Shown: in pieces, positions 23,663-32,594 of the stretch
Numbering within the stretch: position 1 is the first letter of the stretch
Layout: each line of letters opens with the position of its first letter
Notes under the pieces: generated by a model
What the model was told of the DNA's origin: nothing
The model's input: only the letters and a program-made list of their open reading frames with translations
The model's database searches: none
DNA from: Ruminococcus sp.
GTDB taxonomy: Bacteria; Bacillota; Clostridia; Oscillospirales; Ruminococcaceae
Direction of reading: 5' to 3'
DNA length: 43,359 bases
NCBI RefSeq assembly: GCF_016287535.1
Contig: NZ_JAEFAJ010000028.1
Coordinates: forward strand, 1 to 43,359
Translations under genes and position numbers: made by a program

Positions 23663-25182
23663 AGTGTAGCAAGCTTTGCGTACTGAGCCTTGAGTGCGGG
23701 ATAGATCTCTCTGTAAAGCTGATAATACTTCTCATACTCCGGAACATTCTCAGCCTTTGGAGCCTGTACCTTGTCAGTCTTGATGATAGCGCCGCAAGCC
23801 TCCGGAACGCTGCTGTAGATCCCTGCGCCAACGCTTGCAAGAATAGCAACACCAAGCGCGGGACCTTCCTTTGAAGCAACAGTCTTTACGTTGCAGTTGT
23901 AGAGGTCAGCCAGCATACTTCTCCAGAGGGGTGATGAACCGCCGCCGCCGCAAGCCATCATATCGCTTACGTTTACGTTCATCTCACGGAACACCTCAAC
24001 GCAGTCGCGGAGAGAATAAGTAACGCCTTCCATAACGGCACGGAGCATATCCTTTCTGGTATGGATAGCTGAAAGTCCGAAGAACACGCCTCTTGCATCA
24101 GGATCAAGGTGAGGAGTTCTCTCGCCCATGAGGTATGGGAGGTAAAGAAGTCTGTTTGCGCCTACGGGAACTGTCTCAGCCTGCTTGTCCATGAGGTAGT
24201 ATTCGTCAACGCCCATGAGCTTTGCTGTTTCCTTCTCAGTCATGCAGAAATTGTCTCTGAACCACTTGAGTGAAAGACCCGCGCCCTGAGTAACGCCCAT
24301 AACGTGCCATGTATTCGGTACGGCAGCACAGCAGGTATGAACTCTGCCCTTCTTGTCGATAGATATATTTGAGGTATGAGCGAATACAACGCCCGATGTA
24401 CCGATAGTTGTGAAAGCCTTTCCGTCCTCGACAACACCTGTACCTACAGCAGCAGCAGCATTGTCACCAGCGCCGCCTACTACGATAGTACCCTCGCAGA
24501 GACCAAGTGTCTCAGCCATTTTCTTTGTGAGAGTACCTGTTACCTCACAGCTCTCATGTACCTTGCCCAGCCAGCTCTTGTCGATGCCGAATGCGCTGAG
24601 GAGCTCGTCCGACCACTTGCGGTTCGGAACGTCAAGGAGCTGCATACCTGAAGCGTCCGATACTTCTGTTGCGTACTCTCCTGTGAGGATAAATCTGAGA
24701 TAATCCTTAGGGAGAAGGATATGAGCCACCTTTGAGTAGATCTCAGGCTCGTTGTTCTTTACCCAGAGGATCTTTGCAGCTGTCCAGCCTGTGAGGGCAG
24801 GGTTGGCAGTTATCTCAACGAGCTTGTCTCTGCCGACGATACGGTTCATTTCCTCTACCTCGGCAGCAGTTCTCTGGTCGCACCATATAATTGAACGGCG
24901 GAGCACGTTGTTATCCTTGTCGAGCATAACAAGTCCGTGCATCTGTCCGGAAATACCGATACCCTTAACGTCCTCCTTCTTGACGCCGCTCTTTGCCATA
25001 ACAGCCTTTACTGTCTCGATCATTGCGTTTGCCCAGTCTGCAGGCTCCTGCTCAGCATAGCCGTTCTTAGGCTGATACATGGGGTATTCGATCGTTTTTG
25101 AAGCGATAACGCTTCCCTTCTCGTCGAAAAGGACAGTTTTTGTACCGCTCGTACCGCAGTCAACACCAATTACATATGCCAT
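23659..25182 (-). CDS. xylB: Xylulokinase
   Basis: 507 residues from the ATG at 25182 (AAAAGGAGTG upstream). FGGY-family signatures are visible: the N-terminal phosphate loop GVDCGTSGTKT, SGQMHGLVMLD (the xylulose-binding MHG motif), the WCDQRT segment, and the C-terminal ATP motif CGGGGSSPLWRSMLADLYN. The enzyme phosphorylates D-xylulose for the pentose phosphate pathway, matching a plant-fibre lifestyle. No xylA is nearby; a ROK-type regulator lies 2.3 kb away. Confidence 0.95.
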   Translation of the reverse strand: MAYVIGVDCGTSGTKTVLFDEKGSVIASKTIEYPMYQPKNGYAEQEPADWANAMIETVKAVMAKSGVKKEDVKGIGISGQMHGLVMLDKDNNVLRRSIIWCDQRTAAEVEEMNRIVGRDKLVEITANPALTGWTAAKILWVKNNEPEIYSKVAHILLPKDYLRFILTGEYATEVSDASGMQLLDVPNRKWSDELLSAFGIDKSWLGKVHESCEVTGTLTKKMAETLGLCEGTIVVGGAGDNAAAAVGTGVVEDGKAFTTIGTSGVVFAHTSNISIDKKGRVHTCCAAVPNTWHVMGVTQGAGLSLKWFRDNFCMTEKETAKLMGVDEYYLMDKQAETVPVGANRLLYLPYLMGERTPHLDPDARGVFFGLSAIHTRKDMLRAVMEGVTYSLRDCVEVFREMNVNVSDMMACGGGGSSPLWRSMLADLYNCNVKTVASKEGPALGVAILASVGAGIYSSVPEACGAIIKTDKVQAPKAENVPEYEKYYQLYREIYPALKAQYAKLATL

Positions 25183-25344
25183 AAATTTGCACTCCTTTTG
25201 AATATTTACAGGGTGCCTCCCCTGCATTATTGTTCTCTAAATGATAATATCCCTGATAAACTTGGTGAATATATTCAAAAAGCGCCGCGGCAGCTCCTGC
25301 ATACGGAGGAGTATCTGTGTCCACAGCGCCCCTGATATCCTGTT

Positions 25345-26685
25345 TTATTTAAGAAGGTCCAGTGAGAATTTCCTTCCGGCATTGTAATAGTCTTCAAGCT
25401 CAGCCACATAGTAACGGAAAACCACCTTGCTCTCGGTTATCTCCTTCACTTCTGTCTGATTTTCGGAAGCTTCATTCTGACTGCTGCTGTCAGCGTCCCT
25501 CTCATCCTCGTCTTTTTTCTTTCCGCCGGTATGCTTATGGATAACGATGGACATAACATCGCCGCTGTCAGAAACGCCGAGATCAGCAAGCTGAGCGTCA
25601 CTGAGAGTATTGAGCATCACCGTATGGTTCTTCTGTACGTTGAAGTAGGTTATTCCCGTAGGGGGATCCACATTCTTGCTGTTGAAGTATTTCAGAGCTC
25701 TCGGCTTCATTTCATTGAAGTACATTATTTCGCCGGGCTCGCTGCCGTTTTTCTTGATGAGCTCGTCCGAGGGATCCTTGACATAGTATCTTCCGTCAGC
25801 GTCCTTGCCGATCCCGAAGAAATCCAGCTGCTCCGCATTGAGCTCGTCGATATACACAGGTCTTACGTCCGAGGCAGTCTTACCGAGGGCAAACTTACGG
25901 CTTGCCGAAAGATCTGTGAGAGTGAGCTTGTTGTCATAGGTAAAGCCCAGCTTTTCCAGCTCAGCGTCCGTGACTGTTACCTCTATCCTGTCAGAGATCG
26001 AGTTATAGTAATTTGTGATGTCCTGACGCTTCTGAACGTCCCAGCTGACGTCTATGCTGTCCACGGAGGGTCTTGAAATATAGACTATATGCTCCATATT
26101 CTTGAGTCTGAATGTGGCGAACGAATTGCTTATATCGGTATTATTGGGTTCAACATATATAGCCGTGCTGCCGTCAGAGCTGTCAGATGTATTGACTATC
26201 CTGTATCTGTAGTCGCCTGAGGGTGAAACGCCCTTTGCTATCTCGTCCTCCTCCACTGAAGCCACAAAGAATGATGTGAACATGAAATAGCCCAGTGCGG
26301 CAAAGATATACATAAGGAGTATTATTGTGGCAAGAGCGGTCTTTATTCCCTCGCCCGCGCCGGAAAGGAGAAGTATAACTATTCCTACGGCGATTATAGG
26401 GATTATCATTCCCCATTCACCGAAATAAAGAAGCACCACCGGAAGCATTGCCGGCAGTATGATGAAGCTGCATATCCTCGTGATCATCTGTTTGCGGGTA
26501 TACAGCATTACGATGATCGCTGCGAGTGATAAGCCTGAAAGAACCAGGCACAGCGAAAGACGGTCCTTTATTTCAATGGTGTAAAAAATCGAAAGATAGC
26601 ATAGTCTGATGACAAAGTATGTATAAACAAGACTAAGTACAGACACTACTCTCTTGGTCCAGACATTTGCAAATAAACTTTTCAT
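25345..26685 (-). CDS. Unrecognised membrane protein with large extracytoplasmic domain
   Basis: 446 residues, ATG at 26685 after CGGAGG. About five hydrophobic segments lie in residues 10-165 (for example LVLSGLSLAAIIVMLY and TALATIILLMYIFAALGYFMF), followed by about 280 polar residues outside or inside the membrane with a Ser/Asp/Glu/Lys-rich tail (GGKKKDEDERDADSSSQN) and a short C-terminal beta-rich end. I do not recognise the family. The gene is divergent from the VanZ-like gene, and each has its own promoter. Confidence 0.7.
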   Translation of the reverse strand: MKSLFANVWTKRVVSVLSLVYTYFVIRLCYLSIFYTIEIKDRLSLCLVLSGLSLAAIIVMLYTRKQMITRICSFIILPAMLPVVLLYFGEWGMIIPIIAVGIVILLLSGAGEGIKTALATIILLMYIFAALGYFMFTSFFVASVEEDEIAKGVSPSGDYRYRIVNTSDSSDGSTAIYVEPNNTDISNSFATFRLKNMEHIVYISRPSVDSIDVSWDVQKRQDITNYYNSISDRIEVTVTDAELEKLGFTYDNKLTLTDLSASRKFALGKTASDVRPVYIDELNAEQLDFFGIGKDADGRYYVKDPSDELIKKNGSEPGEIMYFNEMKPRALKYFNSKNVDPPTGITYFNVQKNHTVMLNTLSDAQLADLGVSDSGDVMSIVIHKHTGGKKKDEDERDADSSSQNEASENQTEVKEITESKVVFRYYVAELEDYYNAGRKFSLDLLK

Positions 26686-26747
26686 TATTGCCTCCGAAAA
26701 TATTATATCTATATAAAAGCTATGCGGCTTAAAGTCACACACAATAT

Positions 26748-26776
26748 ATTATATCATTTTTATTCTCATGTTACAA
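26748..26776 (-). promoter_or_regulatory. Promoter of the 25345-26685 membrane gene
   Basis: Minus-strand TTGTAA (26771-26776), 17 bases, TATAAT (26748-26753), back to back with the VanZ promoter. Confidence 0.7.
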
Positions 26777-26811
26777 GATATTTTTTGAAATTTTTCCGAA
26801 AAAACTTTTTC

Positions 26812-26840
26812 TTTACAAAACTCCGCAATAATTGTATAAT
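26812..26840 (+). promoter_or_regulatory. Promoter of the VanZ-like gene
   Basis: TTTACA (26812-26817), 17 bases, TATAAT (26835-26840). Confidence 0.75.
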
Positions 26841-26871
26841 ATAAGGAGCAATATTTGAAAGGAATCGGTTT

Positions 26872-27384
26872 ATGACATCAAACAAGAAAAAGCCAGGCAG
26901 ATTGCAGACAGTTTTCCTGATACTGACGATAGGGCTGATGGTTACGATATTTCTTCTGTCGGCTCAGGACGCGGACACTTCTTCAGACACCAGCAGCACT
27001 CTGACAAGGATATTCGTGAAGATATTCTTCCGTGATTATGACAGCTCATCACCTGAAAGGCAGGCAGAGCTGTGGGGAAAAGCGTCCTTCATCGTCCGCA
27101 AGCTGGCTCATTTCTCAATATATTCCGCTCTGGGCTTCTGTGCCTCCTTTACCGCCGGAAAAAGAAGGCTCTTCTCTCTGAAAAGCCTCTGTGTTGTATT
27201 ATTCGGTTTTATCTACGCCTTTTCCGACGAATTCCACCAGCAGTTCGTAAAGGGACGCTCCTGCGAATTCCGTGATATGATGATCGACACAGGGGGAGTC
27301 GTCACCGGAATGGCGGCTTCATTCATCGTTATGCTCATCGCTGTATATATCTCCGGAAAGCGAGATACAGAAACCGGTCACTGA
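26872..27384 (+). CDS. VanZ-like membrane protein
   Basis: 170 residues. VanZ-family hallmarks: FLLSAQD near the first membrane segment, RKLAHFSIYSALGF (about 80-93), FGFIYAFSDEFHQQFVKGRSCEFRDMMIDTGG (about 114-145). Four hydrophobic segments are predicted. Related proteins give low-level teicoplanin resistance or are housekeeping membrane proteins of unknown role; there is no vancomycin cluster here. It shares a bidirectional terminator with the ROK-type gene. Confidence 0.9.
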   Translation: MTSNKKKPGRLQTVFLILTIGLMVTIFLLSAQDADTSSDTSSTLTRIFVKIFFRDYDSSSPERQAELWGKASFIVRKLAHFSIYSALGFCASFTAGKRRLFSLKSLCVVLFGFIYAFSDEFHQQFVKGRSCEFRDMMIDTGGVVTGMAASFIVMLIAVYISGKRDTETGH

Positions 27385-27390
27385 CAGCAA

Positions 27391-27428
27391 AAAAGCCATA
27401 AAGAAGCCTGCGCTCCTTTATGGCTTTT
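27391..27428 (+). terminator. Bidirectional terminator, VanZ / ROK-type genes
   Basis: AAAAGCCATAAA (27391-27402) and TTTATGGCTTTT (27417-27428), followed by TAAATTTTTT; A run before it serves the minus strand. Confidence 0.8.
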
Positions 27429-27435
27429 AAATTTT

Positions 27436-28656
27436 TTACTGCATTCCGCCTCTTACATAGAAGTTATCCTGAATGATAAGGGCGCAGCCGCCGAGGAAAT
27501 TGTTCTTTCCGTCGAGCTTGCTGAGAACCACTCTGTCCGCGATCTCCTCGCTGACAAGGCGTATCATCTCACGCTTGCAGTAGTCAAACTGCTTCTCATT
27601 GAGTTTGAAGTTATGAAGAACTATCTTCTTTGCAAAATGGCTTATAGCAAGATTGTTTATCAGTACAGTATACTTCGCGATCAGATCGTCAACCACATTC
27701 TTGACAGCTTCCTCGCCTCTCATAAGAGCCATGAACACGTTATCGGTATTGATAGCGGTCTTGTCGCCCTCTGTCAGCTCATAGAGCACAGGCGTCTTGT
27801 CCTTGGAATATATCTCATAGAATGCGTTGAGCATAGCATTTCTTGAAAGCTCAGCCTTTACGGAGCCGTTAGGATAGCCCTCGTAAGCCTTGCCGTTGGG
27901 ACATACGATATACCTTTCTATAGTCGATGTATATGACACATAGTCGGCTGAAAGCTCATTCTTGTTGATTATAGCGAGATTCACCTGATTGCCATTGTGG
28001 ATGAACGCCTGATTGGTCTGATATCCGTTCAGTGTTCTGAAATCGTTGCTCGCAAGAGCCATAAGACCGATAGCGTTTCCGCAGTGTATCTCAAAATCGA
28101 GACCGCCTGACAGCTTGTCGATAAAGTTTGTGAAATCAAGTACGCCGTCCTTGTAGAATATCTTGAGCTTGCCCCACATTGAAGGAACCACGCCTACGCC
28201 GAGACCGAGTATCTTGTCCTTTGTAAGAGCGCTGTTTTCTACCATCTCATTACTTGTCTTGATTATGTAATTGATGATATCCTTGCTTGTGGTCCTGTCG
28301 TCAATGACCATGCTTGCCTTGTCGAGCACCTCCGAATTAAGGTTTGTAAGACCGATGCTTACTTCCTTCTCATCAACGGTAGCGCCAAGTGCGAAACGGC
28401 TGTTAACATTTATATCAATGAGGATCTTTCTTCTGCCCTTCTGAAGCTTCTCTGTATTAACTGGAGCTTCACCGATCTCGACGAGAACGCCCTCCTCGAT
28501 CATTTCATTTGTGATGATTGTTACAGCAGCTCGTGTGATCTCAAGTGCACTTGCCACATCGACTCTGGAAATAGGTCCTGATTCTCTTATTACCCTGAGA
28601 ATCTGCATTCTGTTTCTTCTTTTCAGATCAAGCTTACTAATACCTCTTTTTTCCAT
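27436..28656 (-). CDS. ROK/NagC-XylR type transcriptional regulator, degenerate sugar domain
   Basis: 406 residues. The N-terminal winged HTH (RRNRMQILRVIRESGPISRVDVASALEITRAAVTIITNEMI, 14-54) is standard for NagC/XylR ROK repressors. In the C-terminal part the ROK zinc motif (CxCGxxGCxE) is only faintly recognisable (VCPNGKAYEGYPNG) and the kinase-type glycine motif is altered, so sugar-phosphorylating activity is not expected. It should bind DNA, with ligand response uncertain. Nearby xylB and the plant-fibre context make a pentose-sensing role possible but unproven. The ATG follows TGGAG. Confidence 0.85.
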   Translation of the reverse strand: MEKRGISKLDLKRRNRMQILRVIRESGPISRVDVASALEITRAAVTIITNEMIEEGVLVEIGEAPVNTEKLQKGRRKILIDINVNSRFALGATVDEKEVSIGLTNLNSEVLDKASMVIDDRTTSKDIINYIIKTSNEMVENSALTKDKILGLGVGVVPSMWGKLKIFYKDGVLDFTNFIDKLSGGLDFEIHCGNAIGLMALASNDFRTLNGYQTNQAFIHNGNQVNLAIINKNELSADYVSYTSTIERYIVCPNGKAYEGYPNGSVKAELSRNAMLNAFYEIYSKDKTPVLYELTEGDKTAINTDNVFMALMRGEEAVKNVVDDLIAKYTVLINNLAISHFAKKIVLHNFKLNEKQFDYCKREMIRLVSEEIADRVVLSKLDGKNNFLGGCALIIQDNFYVRGGMQ

Positions 28657-28815
28657 ACAACAACAACTCCATTTCTTCTTGATTAGGTGTTTTACGTGAA
28701 GTCCGTACTGTACAATCTACATATCCCCATAGATAATTAAACCATCTCTCTTGCTATAACTGACCGTATAATTTTATTCATTTATTGTCAACTCATTCTT
28801 CTTTAACTTATTTAT

Positions 28816-28843
28816 ATTATAACACATTATTATTAAAATTCAA
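28816..28843 (-). promoter_or_regulatory. Candidate promoter of the ROK-type gene
   Basis: Minus-strand TTGAAT (28838-28843), 16 bases, TATAAT (28816-28821), giving a leader of about 150 bases. A TTGACA also occurs further downstream but lacks a good -10. Confidence 0.45.
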
Positions 28844-28890
28844 ACATTTTAGTGCGATTTTCTATAAAATCAGCGTTTTTTACAAACATT

Positions 28891-29820
28891 TTATAGTATT
28901 TTTGTTAAATGTTCCGTAGTTTGAACTATTAGCGGCAGGGTAACCACAGATAGTATAGTTCCTGCGGCAAAAATTTCCGATGCGTATATTGAGTTTTTTC
29001 CATAGCGCAGACTCAGGAGCGTACACATGGTAGCTGGAGGCGCTGCCGAAGCGATCAGAACAGTCATTCTTACCGTCTCGTCCACTCCTGTCAGAAGAGC
29101 CAGGGGAACGGATATGATAAACGGCACGATTAACAGCTTCAGCAGGCAGACATAGTATACGCGGTAGTTTTTCAGCATTTTCGGCACGTTTGTTCCCGCT
29201 ATGGTCACACCGGAGACTATCATCGCCATAGGAGTATTGACCTCCCTGATAAGTCCCAGAGCCTCAGCAGCCGGTCCCGGCAGCCTGAAACGCAGGAAGA
29301 ACGTGACCATTCCGAGAAAAATCGCAATGATAGTAGGCGAAAAGAACACCTTTATCACCTGCCTAAAGTCCTTCTCGCCGGATATGAGTATAACTCCGTG
29401 AGTCCATACTATCAGGTTGAAAACCGTTATATAGGCAGTAAGATAGAACACTCCCTCGTCCCCGTATATGGCGTTGACAAGGGGTATCCCCATGAAGCCG
29501 CAGTTGGAGTACACCGCCGAGAACCGCTCTATCTCCGACTCTCTCCCCTCCTTCCTGCGGACAAAAACGTAGGAAAGCGCTATCGCAAGCCCAATAGTAC
29601 CGAGTGCGATAACAAATGTCAGCAGAAGGTTCCTGACCAGTTCGGTGCGGTAATCTGTCTGATATGACATGAATATAACAACAGGATTTATGACCTGAAG
29701 AACGAACTTTGACAGGTCCTTGTTCGAGGACTTGCTTATAAGCCCTGTTTTAGCGCACAGAATGCCCACTCCGATCAGAATGAGCATGATCGCGGTCTTA
29801 TATAATATAGTTGACGCCAT
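28891..29820 (-). CDS. AEC-family (auxin efflux carrier-like) transporter
   Basis: 309 residues with about ten hydrophobic segments in two halves, as expected. Family traits are the glycine-rich early segments, SNCGFMGIPLV (about residue 103-113), and the second-half proline-glycine stretch ASAAPPATMCTLLSLRYG. These carriers export or import organic anions such as malate. The substrate cannot be told. It begins one base after the stop of the YfhO-like gene, so the two are co-transcribed, with a ribosome site (CGGAGG) inside the preceding gene's end. Confidence 0.9.
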   Translation of the reverse strand: MASTILYKTAIMLILIGVGILCAKTGLISKSSNKDLSKFVLQVINPVVIFMSYQTDYRTELVRNLLLTFVIALGTIGLAIALSYVFVRRKEGRESEIERFSAVYSNCGFMGIPLVNAIYGDEGVFYLTAYITVFNLIVWTHGVILISGEKDFRQVIKVFFSPTIIAIFLGMVTFFLRFRLPGPAAEALGLIREVNTPMAMIVSGVTIAGTNVPKMLKNYRVYYVCLLKLLIVPFIISVPLALLTGVDETVRMTVLIASAAPPATMCTLLSLRYGKNSIYASEIFAAGTILSVVTLPLIVQTTEHLTKIL

Positions 29821-29821
29821 A

Positions 29822-32485
29822 TTAACCTCCGAACAAAAGTTTAACGATATTTACTTCCAGCCATGCCACCGGAGCCGCGATGTAACACGCACATATTGTC
29901 ACTATGCTCAGCAGATACAGTGTTTTTTCAGCTGCAGCGCCGGTCTTTCCGGGATCCCGTTCCTTTTTCAGTACTATCAGCAGCAGTATGAACAGCACAG
30001 CTCCGGCTGCGGATACAGCTGCTCCTGTTTTCATTCCCACAGGCAGAAAGCTCATTTCCACTGAACCTCCGCCCTCAGGCAGCTCCACAGCCATGAAAGC
30101 GCCAAGAGCACGTATCACCGGAGCTTTTTTCCCGTTCACCTTACAGCTCCAGCCCTCGGACCACGCAACAGGGATATACAGATATCCCCCGATTTCTGCT
30201 GATACCGTGAGCTTTCTGCCGTTTATCTCTGCCGGAGCTGTACGCGCAGAAGCCGCCAATGCCTCCGACAGATCAAGATCGTACAGCCATAGTCCGAAAG
30301 ATGTGACTTCAAAGTCCTTCAGTACCTTTACGGTCACCTTGACGTCCTCGTTTTCAAATGTACCGAGGTCGATTATACCGTTGCAGGCTCCGGAAGGGTA
30401 ATTACTCTGCAGAAGCCTACCATTTACAAAGATATCTGCTGAGCCGTAGTATTTTTCATCAATATTTGTGGAATAGCAGCCGAAAATGTCAAAATACAGT
30501 TCCTTTCTGCCGTCGGCGTGAAAGCTGTATTCAAGCTGCGAGACACTGTCAGACAGCCTGCTGACTCTGGTTTTTCCGTCCTTTTCACTTATGCCTGCAC
30601 CCTTGAAGGAGTCCGGGGAGAGCTTCTGTACCAACCCGTGACCGCCGAAGAGCTTTTCAGCGACAAAGCCGGAAGCTTCCACACGCTCATACTTTTCAAG
30701 ATCAGCCAGTTCCTCAGGTTTTACCCCGGAAACAAGGGCTCCTCCCAGCACATTCGGATCGTTATACACAGGAAGTCCGCCGCTGAGTTCATAATTCTCA
30801 TAAGCCCTGCATCGTCCCTGAGGGCTGCCGATAATATACTTGTTCAGCAGCAGCTCGTCGATAATGAGAGTACCGCCTGAGGAGGTGGTATCGAGCCAGT
30901 GTGACGAATAACCGAGCCGTTTCAGTGTAAAAAGGAGATCACAGTCTGTTAGGGAGGTATAGTGACTGAGGGAATACCTGCCGAATCCCTCCGCATAGTT
31001 TGAATAATAGTATTTTTTTCCGGATTTGACACGTACAAAGCCCTCGTCGGGTATTGCCGAAAAGGCTTCAGCAGTCCTTGTAAAGCCGTAGGTGCTGTCA
31101 TAGAGAGCATCAACATTGACCCCGAAGCTCAGCAGGCTCTCGCATATCATGACAGCAGCAGCCGTGCAGACAGTAAACGCACGGGATATACGTCCGGAGC
31201 AATAGTTCCTTATGCAGAGCAGATACGCAGCAGCAGCTGCTGCGCCCACAGCCGTCAGAACAAGTCCGTCGTCAGTGCTCACCCACAGGCTGTTCACATA
31301 GGAACTGAGATGGCTGCGGAAAAAGTAAGCCGTTACCGCCGCAGCCGCAGATATAAGAGCTGCTGCCGATGTCACGGCATACGCCGGCTTTTCAGCCTTT
31401 CTGCCGTCAGCGGAAGCTATGAGCTCACCGCTGAATGAAAACATCAGCAGTATAACAATAAAGCCGTACCTAAGCGGATATGCCTGATAGCTGCCGGTAT
31501 GCAGCAGCTTGTTAGTGGGATCTATGAAGGCTCCCGCCAGGGATACAAGACCGCTCACTGCAAAGAGCAGCATTTTTCCGTTCTTTATGCTCCTGCGGAA
31601 AATAACGGCAAATACCGCGCCTGCCAGGACAAGACCGCTTCCTGAAAGCAGTGCCGCCTTGTCAAAAACATTCTCAAAGAACCAGCCGCCGAAATACACG
31701 CTTCCAAGGGAGTTACCGCGTCCGGACGAGCTGTACTGCATAAATGCAGGTATCCATACCACACCACTCAGAAGAGCAGCGCACACATCTCCCGCGATGA
31801 GTCTGAGCGCTCTGCTGCCTCTCTTGCCGGAGTCGCAGCAGAGATACAGGGCAGCTCCGTCGAACATCACAAGAAAAGCCGCTATCATAAAGCTTATGTA
31901 GAAGTTAAGCAGCATACACACTGCCGTGCAGACAGTATATGCTCCCCATTTTCCGGTTTCAAGCAGTCTGAACAGGGATATCAGCAGCAGAGGGAATACT
32001 GTCATCATGTCGAGCCACATATTGTTCTGATAGTACATCATGACGTAACCGCTGACCGCATACATCACCGATATTATTATTCCGAACACATCAGGGAGAT
32101 CAGGTATGACTTTCCTGAAATAGAAACCGGCAGAAACAGCGCAAAGGGCTGCCTTTATGACAAGGAGGATATTCATGAACCAAATCATGTCACTGTTATC
32201 GACCACAAGCGACAGCAGTGACAGAGGCGATGAAACAAAGAACAGAAAAACGCCGTAGAAGTTCATAACACCGCCGCCTCTTCCGAGGAAAAGCGAACCG
32301 TCACCGAAAGCGGTCTTGAGCTCCATGAGCAGCGGCACGTACTGCTGGTCCATATCGCACCACACTACCGACCTCCCACCGAAGGGGTAAAAGCCGTGCA
32401 GCGCGTAGAATAACAGAAAGAGCAGAGCTGCAGCAGCTCCCGCAAACAAAGGAGAAAATGCTCCCGGTATTTTTTTAGGTCTCAT
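29822..32485 (-). CDS. YfhO-family membrane protein (GT-C-like)
   Basis: 887 residues, ATG at 32485 after AGGAGG. Many hydrophobic segments (at least a dozen) in the first 480 residues are followed by an extracytoplasmic domain of about 350 residues and a final hydrophobic segment near the C-terminus. The N-terminal DMDQQYVP after the first segment and the YQNNMWLDMMTVFPLL stretch are typical of YfhO proteins, which are large GT-C-fold candidates for lipoteichoic-acid or wall-polymer glycosylation in Firmicutes. The acceptor here is unknown. Its promoter directly abuts the terminator of the next gene upstream. Confidence 0.88.
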   Translation of the reverse strand: MRPKKIPGAFSPLFAGAAAALLFLLFYALHGFYPFGGRSVVWCDMDQQYVPLLMELKTAFGDGSLFLGRGGGVMNFYGVFLFFVSSPLSLLSLVVDNSDMIWFMNILLVIKAALCAVSAGFYFRKVIPDLPDVFGIIISVMYAVSGYVMMYYQNNMWLDMMTVFPLLLISLFRLLETGKWGAYTVCTAVCMLLNFYISFMIAAFLVMFDGAALYLCCDSGKRGSRALRLIAGDVCAALLSGVVWIPAFMQYSSSGRGNSLGSVYFGGWFFENVFDKAALLSGSGLVLAGAVFAVIFRRSIKNGKMLLFAVSGLVSLAGAFIDPTNKLLHTGSYQAYPLRYGFIVILLMFSFSGELIASADGRKAEKPAYAVTSAAALISAAAAVTAYFFRSHLSSYVNSLWVSTDDGLVLTAVGAAAAAAYLLCIRNYCSGRISRAFTVCTAAAVMICESLLSFGVNVDALYDSTYGFTRTAEAFSAIPDEGFVRVKSGKKYYYSNYAEGFGRYSLSHYTSLTDCDLLFTLKRLGYSSHWLDTTSSGGTLIIDELLLNKYIIGSPQGRCRAYENYELSGGLPVYNDPNVLGGALVSGVKPEELADLEKYERVEASGFVAEKLFGGHGLVQKLSPDSFKGAGISEKDGKTRVSRLSDSVSQLEYSFHADGRKELYFDIFGCYSTNIDEKYYGSADIFVNGRLLQSNYPSGACNGIIDLGTFENEDVKVTVKVLKDFEVTSFGLWLYDLDLSEALAASARTAPAEINGRKLTVSAEIGGYLYIPVAWSEGWSCKVNGKKAPVIRALGAFMAVELPEGGGSVEMSFLPVGMKTGAAVSAAGAVLFILLLIVLKKERDPGKTGAAAEKTLYLLSIVTICACYIAAPVAWLEVNIVKLLFGG

Positions 32486-32528
32486 GATCTCCTCCTTTCT
32501 GAACATTCATTTGAACGACAACCAGATT

Positions 32529-32557
32529 ATTTTACCACATTTAACAGGAATAGTCAA
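32529..32557 (-). promoter_or_regulatory. Promoter of the YfhO-like gene
   Basis: Minus-strand TTGACT (32552-32557), 17 bases, TAAAAT (32529-32534). Confidence 0.7.
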
Positions 32558-32588
32558 TAAAAAATCCGAAGCATTTCTGCTCCGGATC
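32557..32588 (-). terminator. Terminator of the zinc-ribbon/LEA-like gene
   Basis: ATCCGGAGC and GCTTCGGAT (minus strand) around a six-base loop, then TTTTTTATT. It overlaps the -35 of the next promoter by one base. Confidence 0.8.
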
Positions 32589-32594
32589 TTATTT

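Noticed and set aside
26872..27384. A vancomycin-type resistance gene
   Set aside because: VanZ-like proteins are common in Firmicutes; no vanA/H/X genes are present, so no resistance role is claimed.
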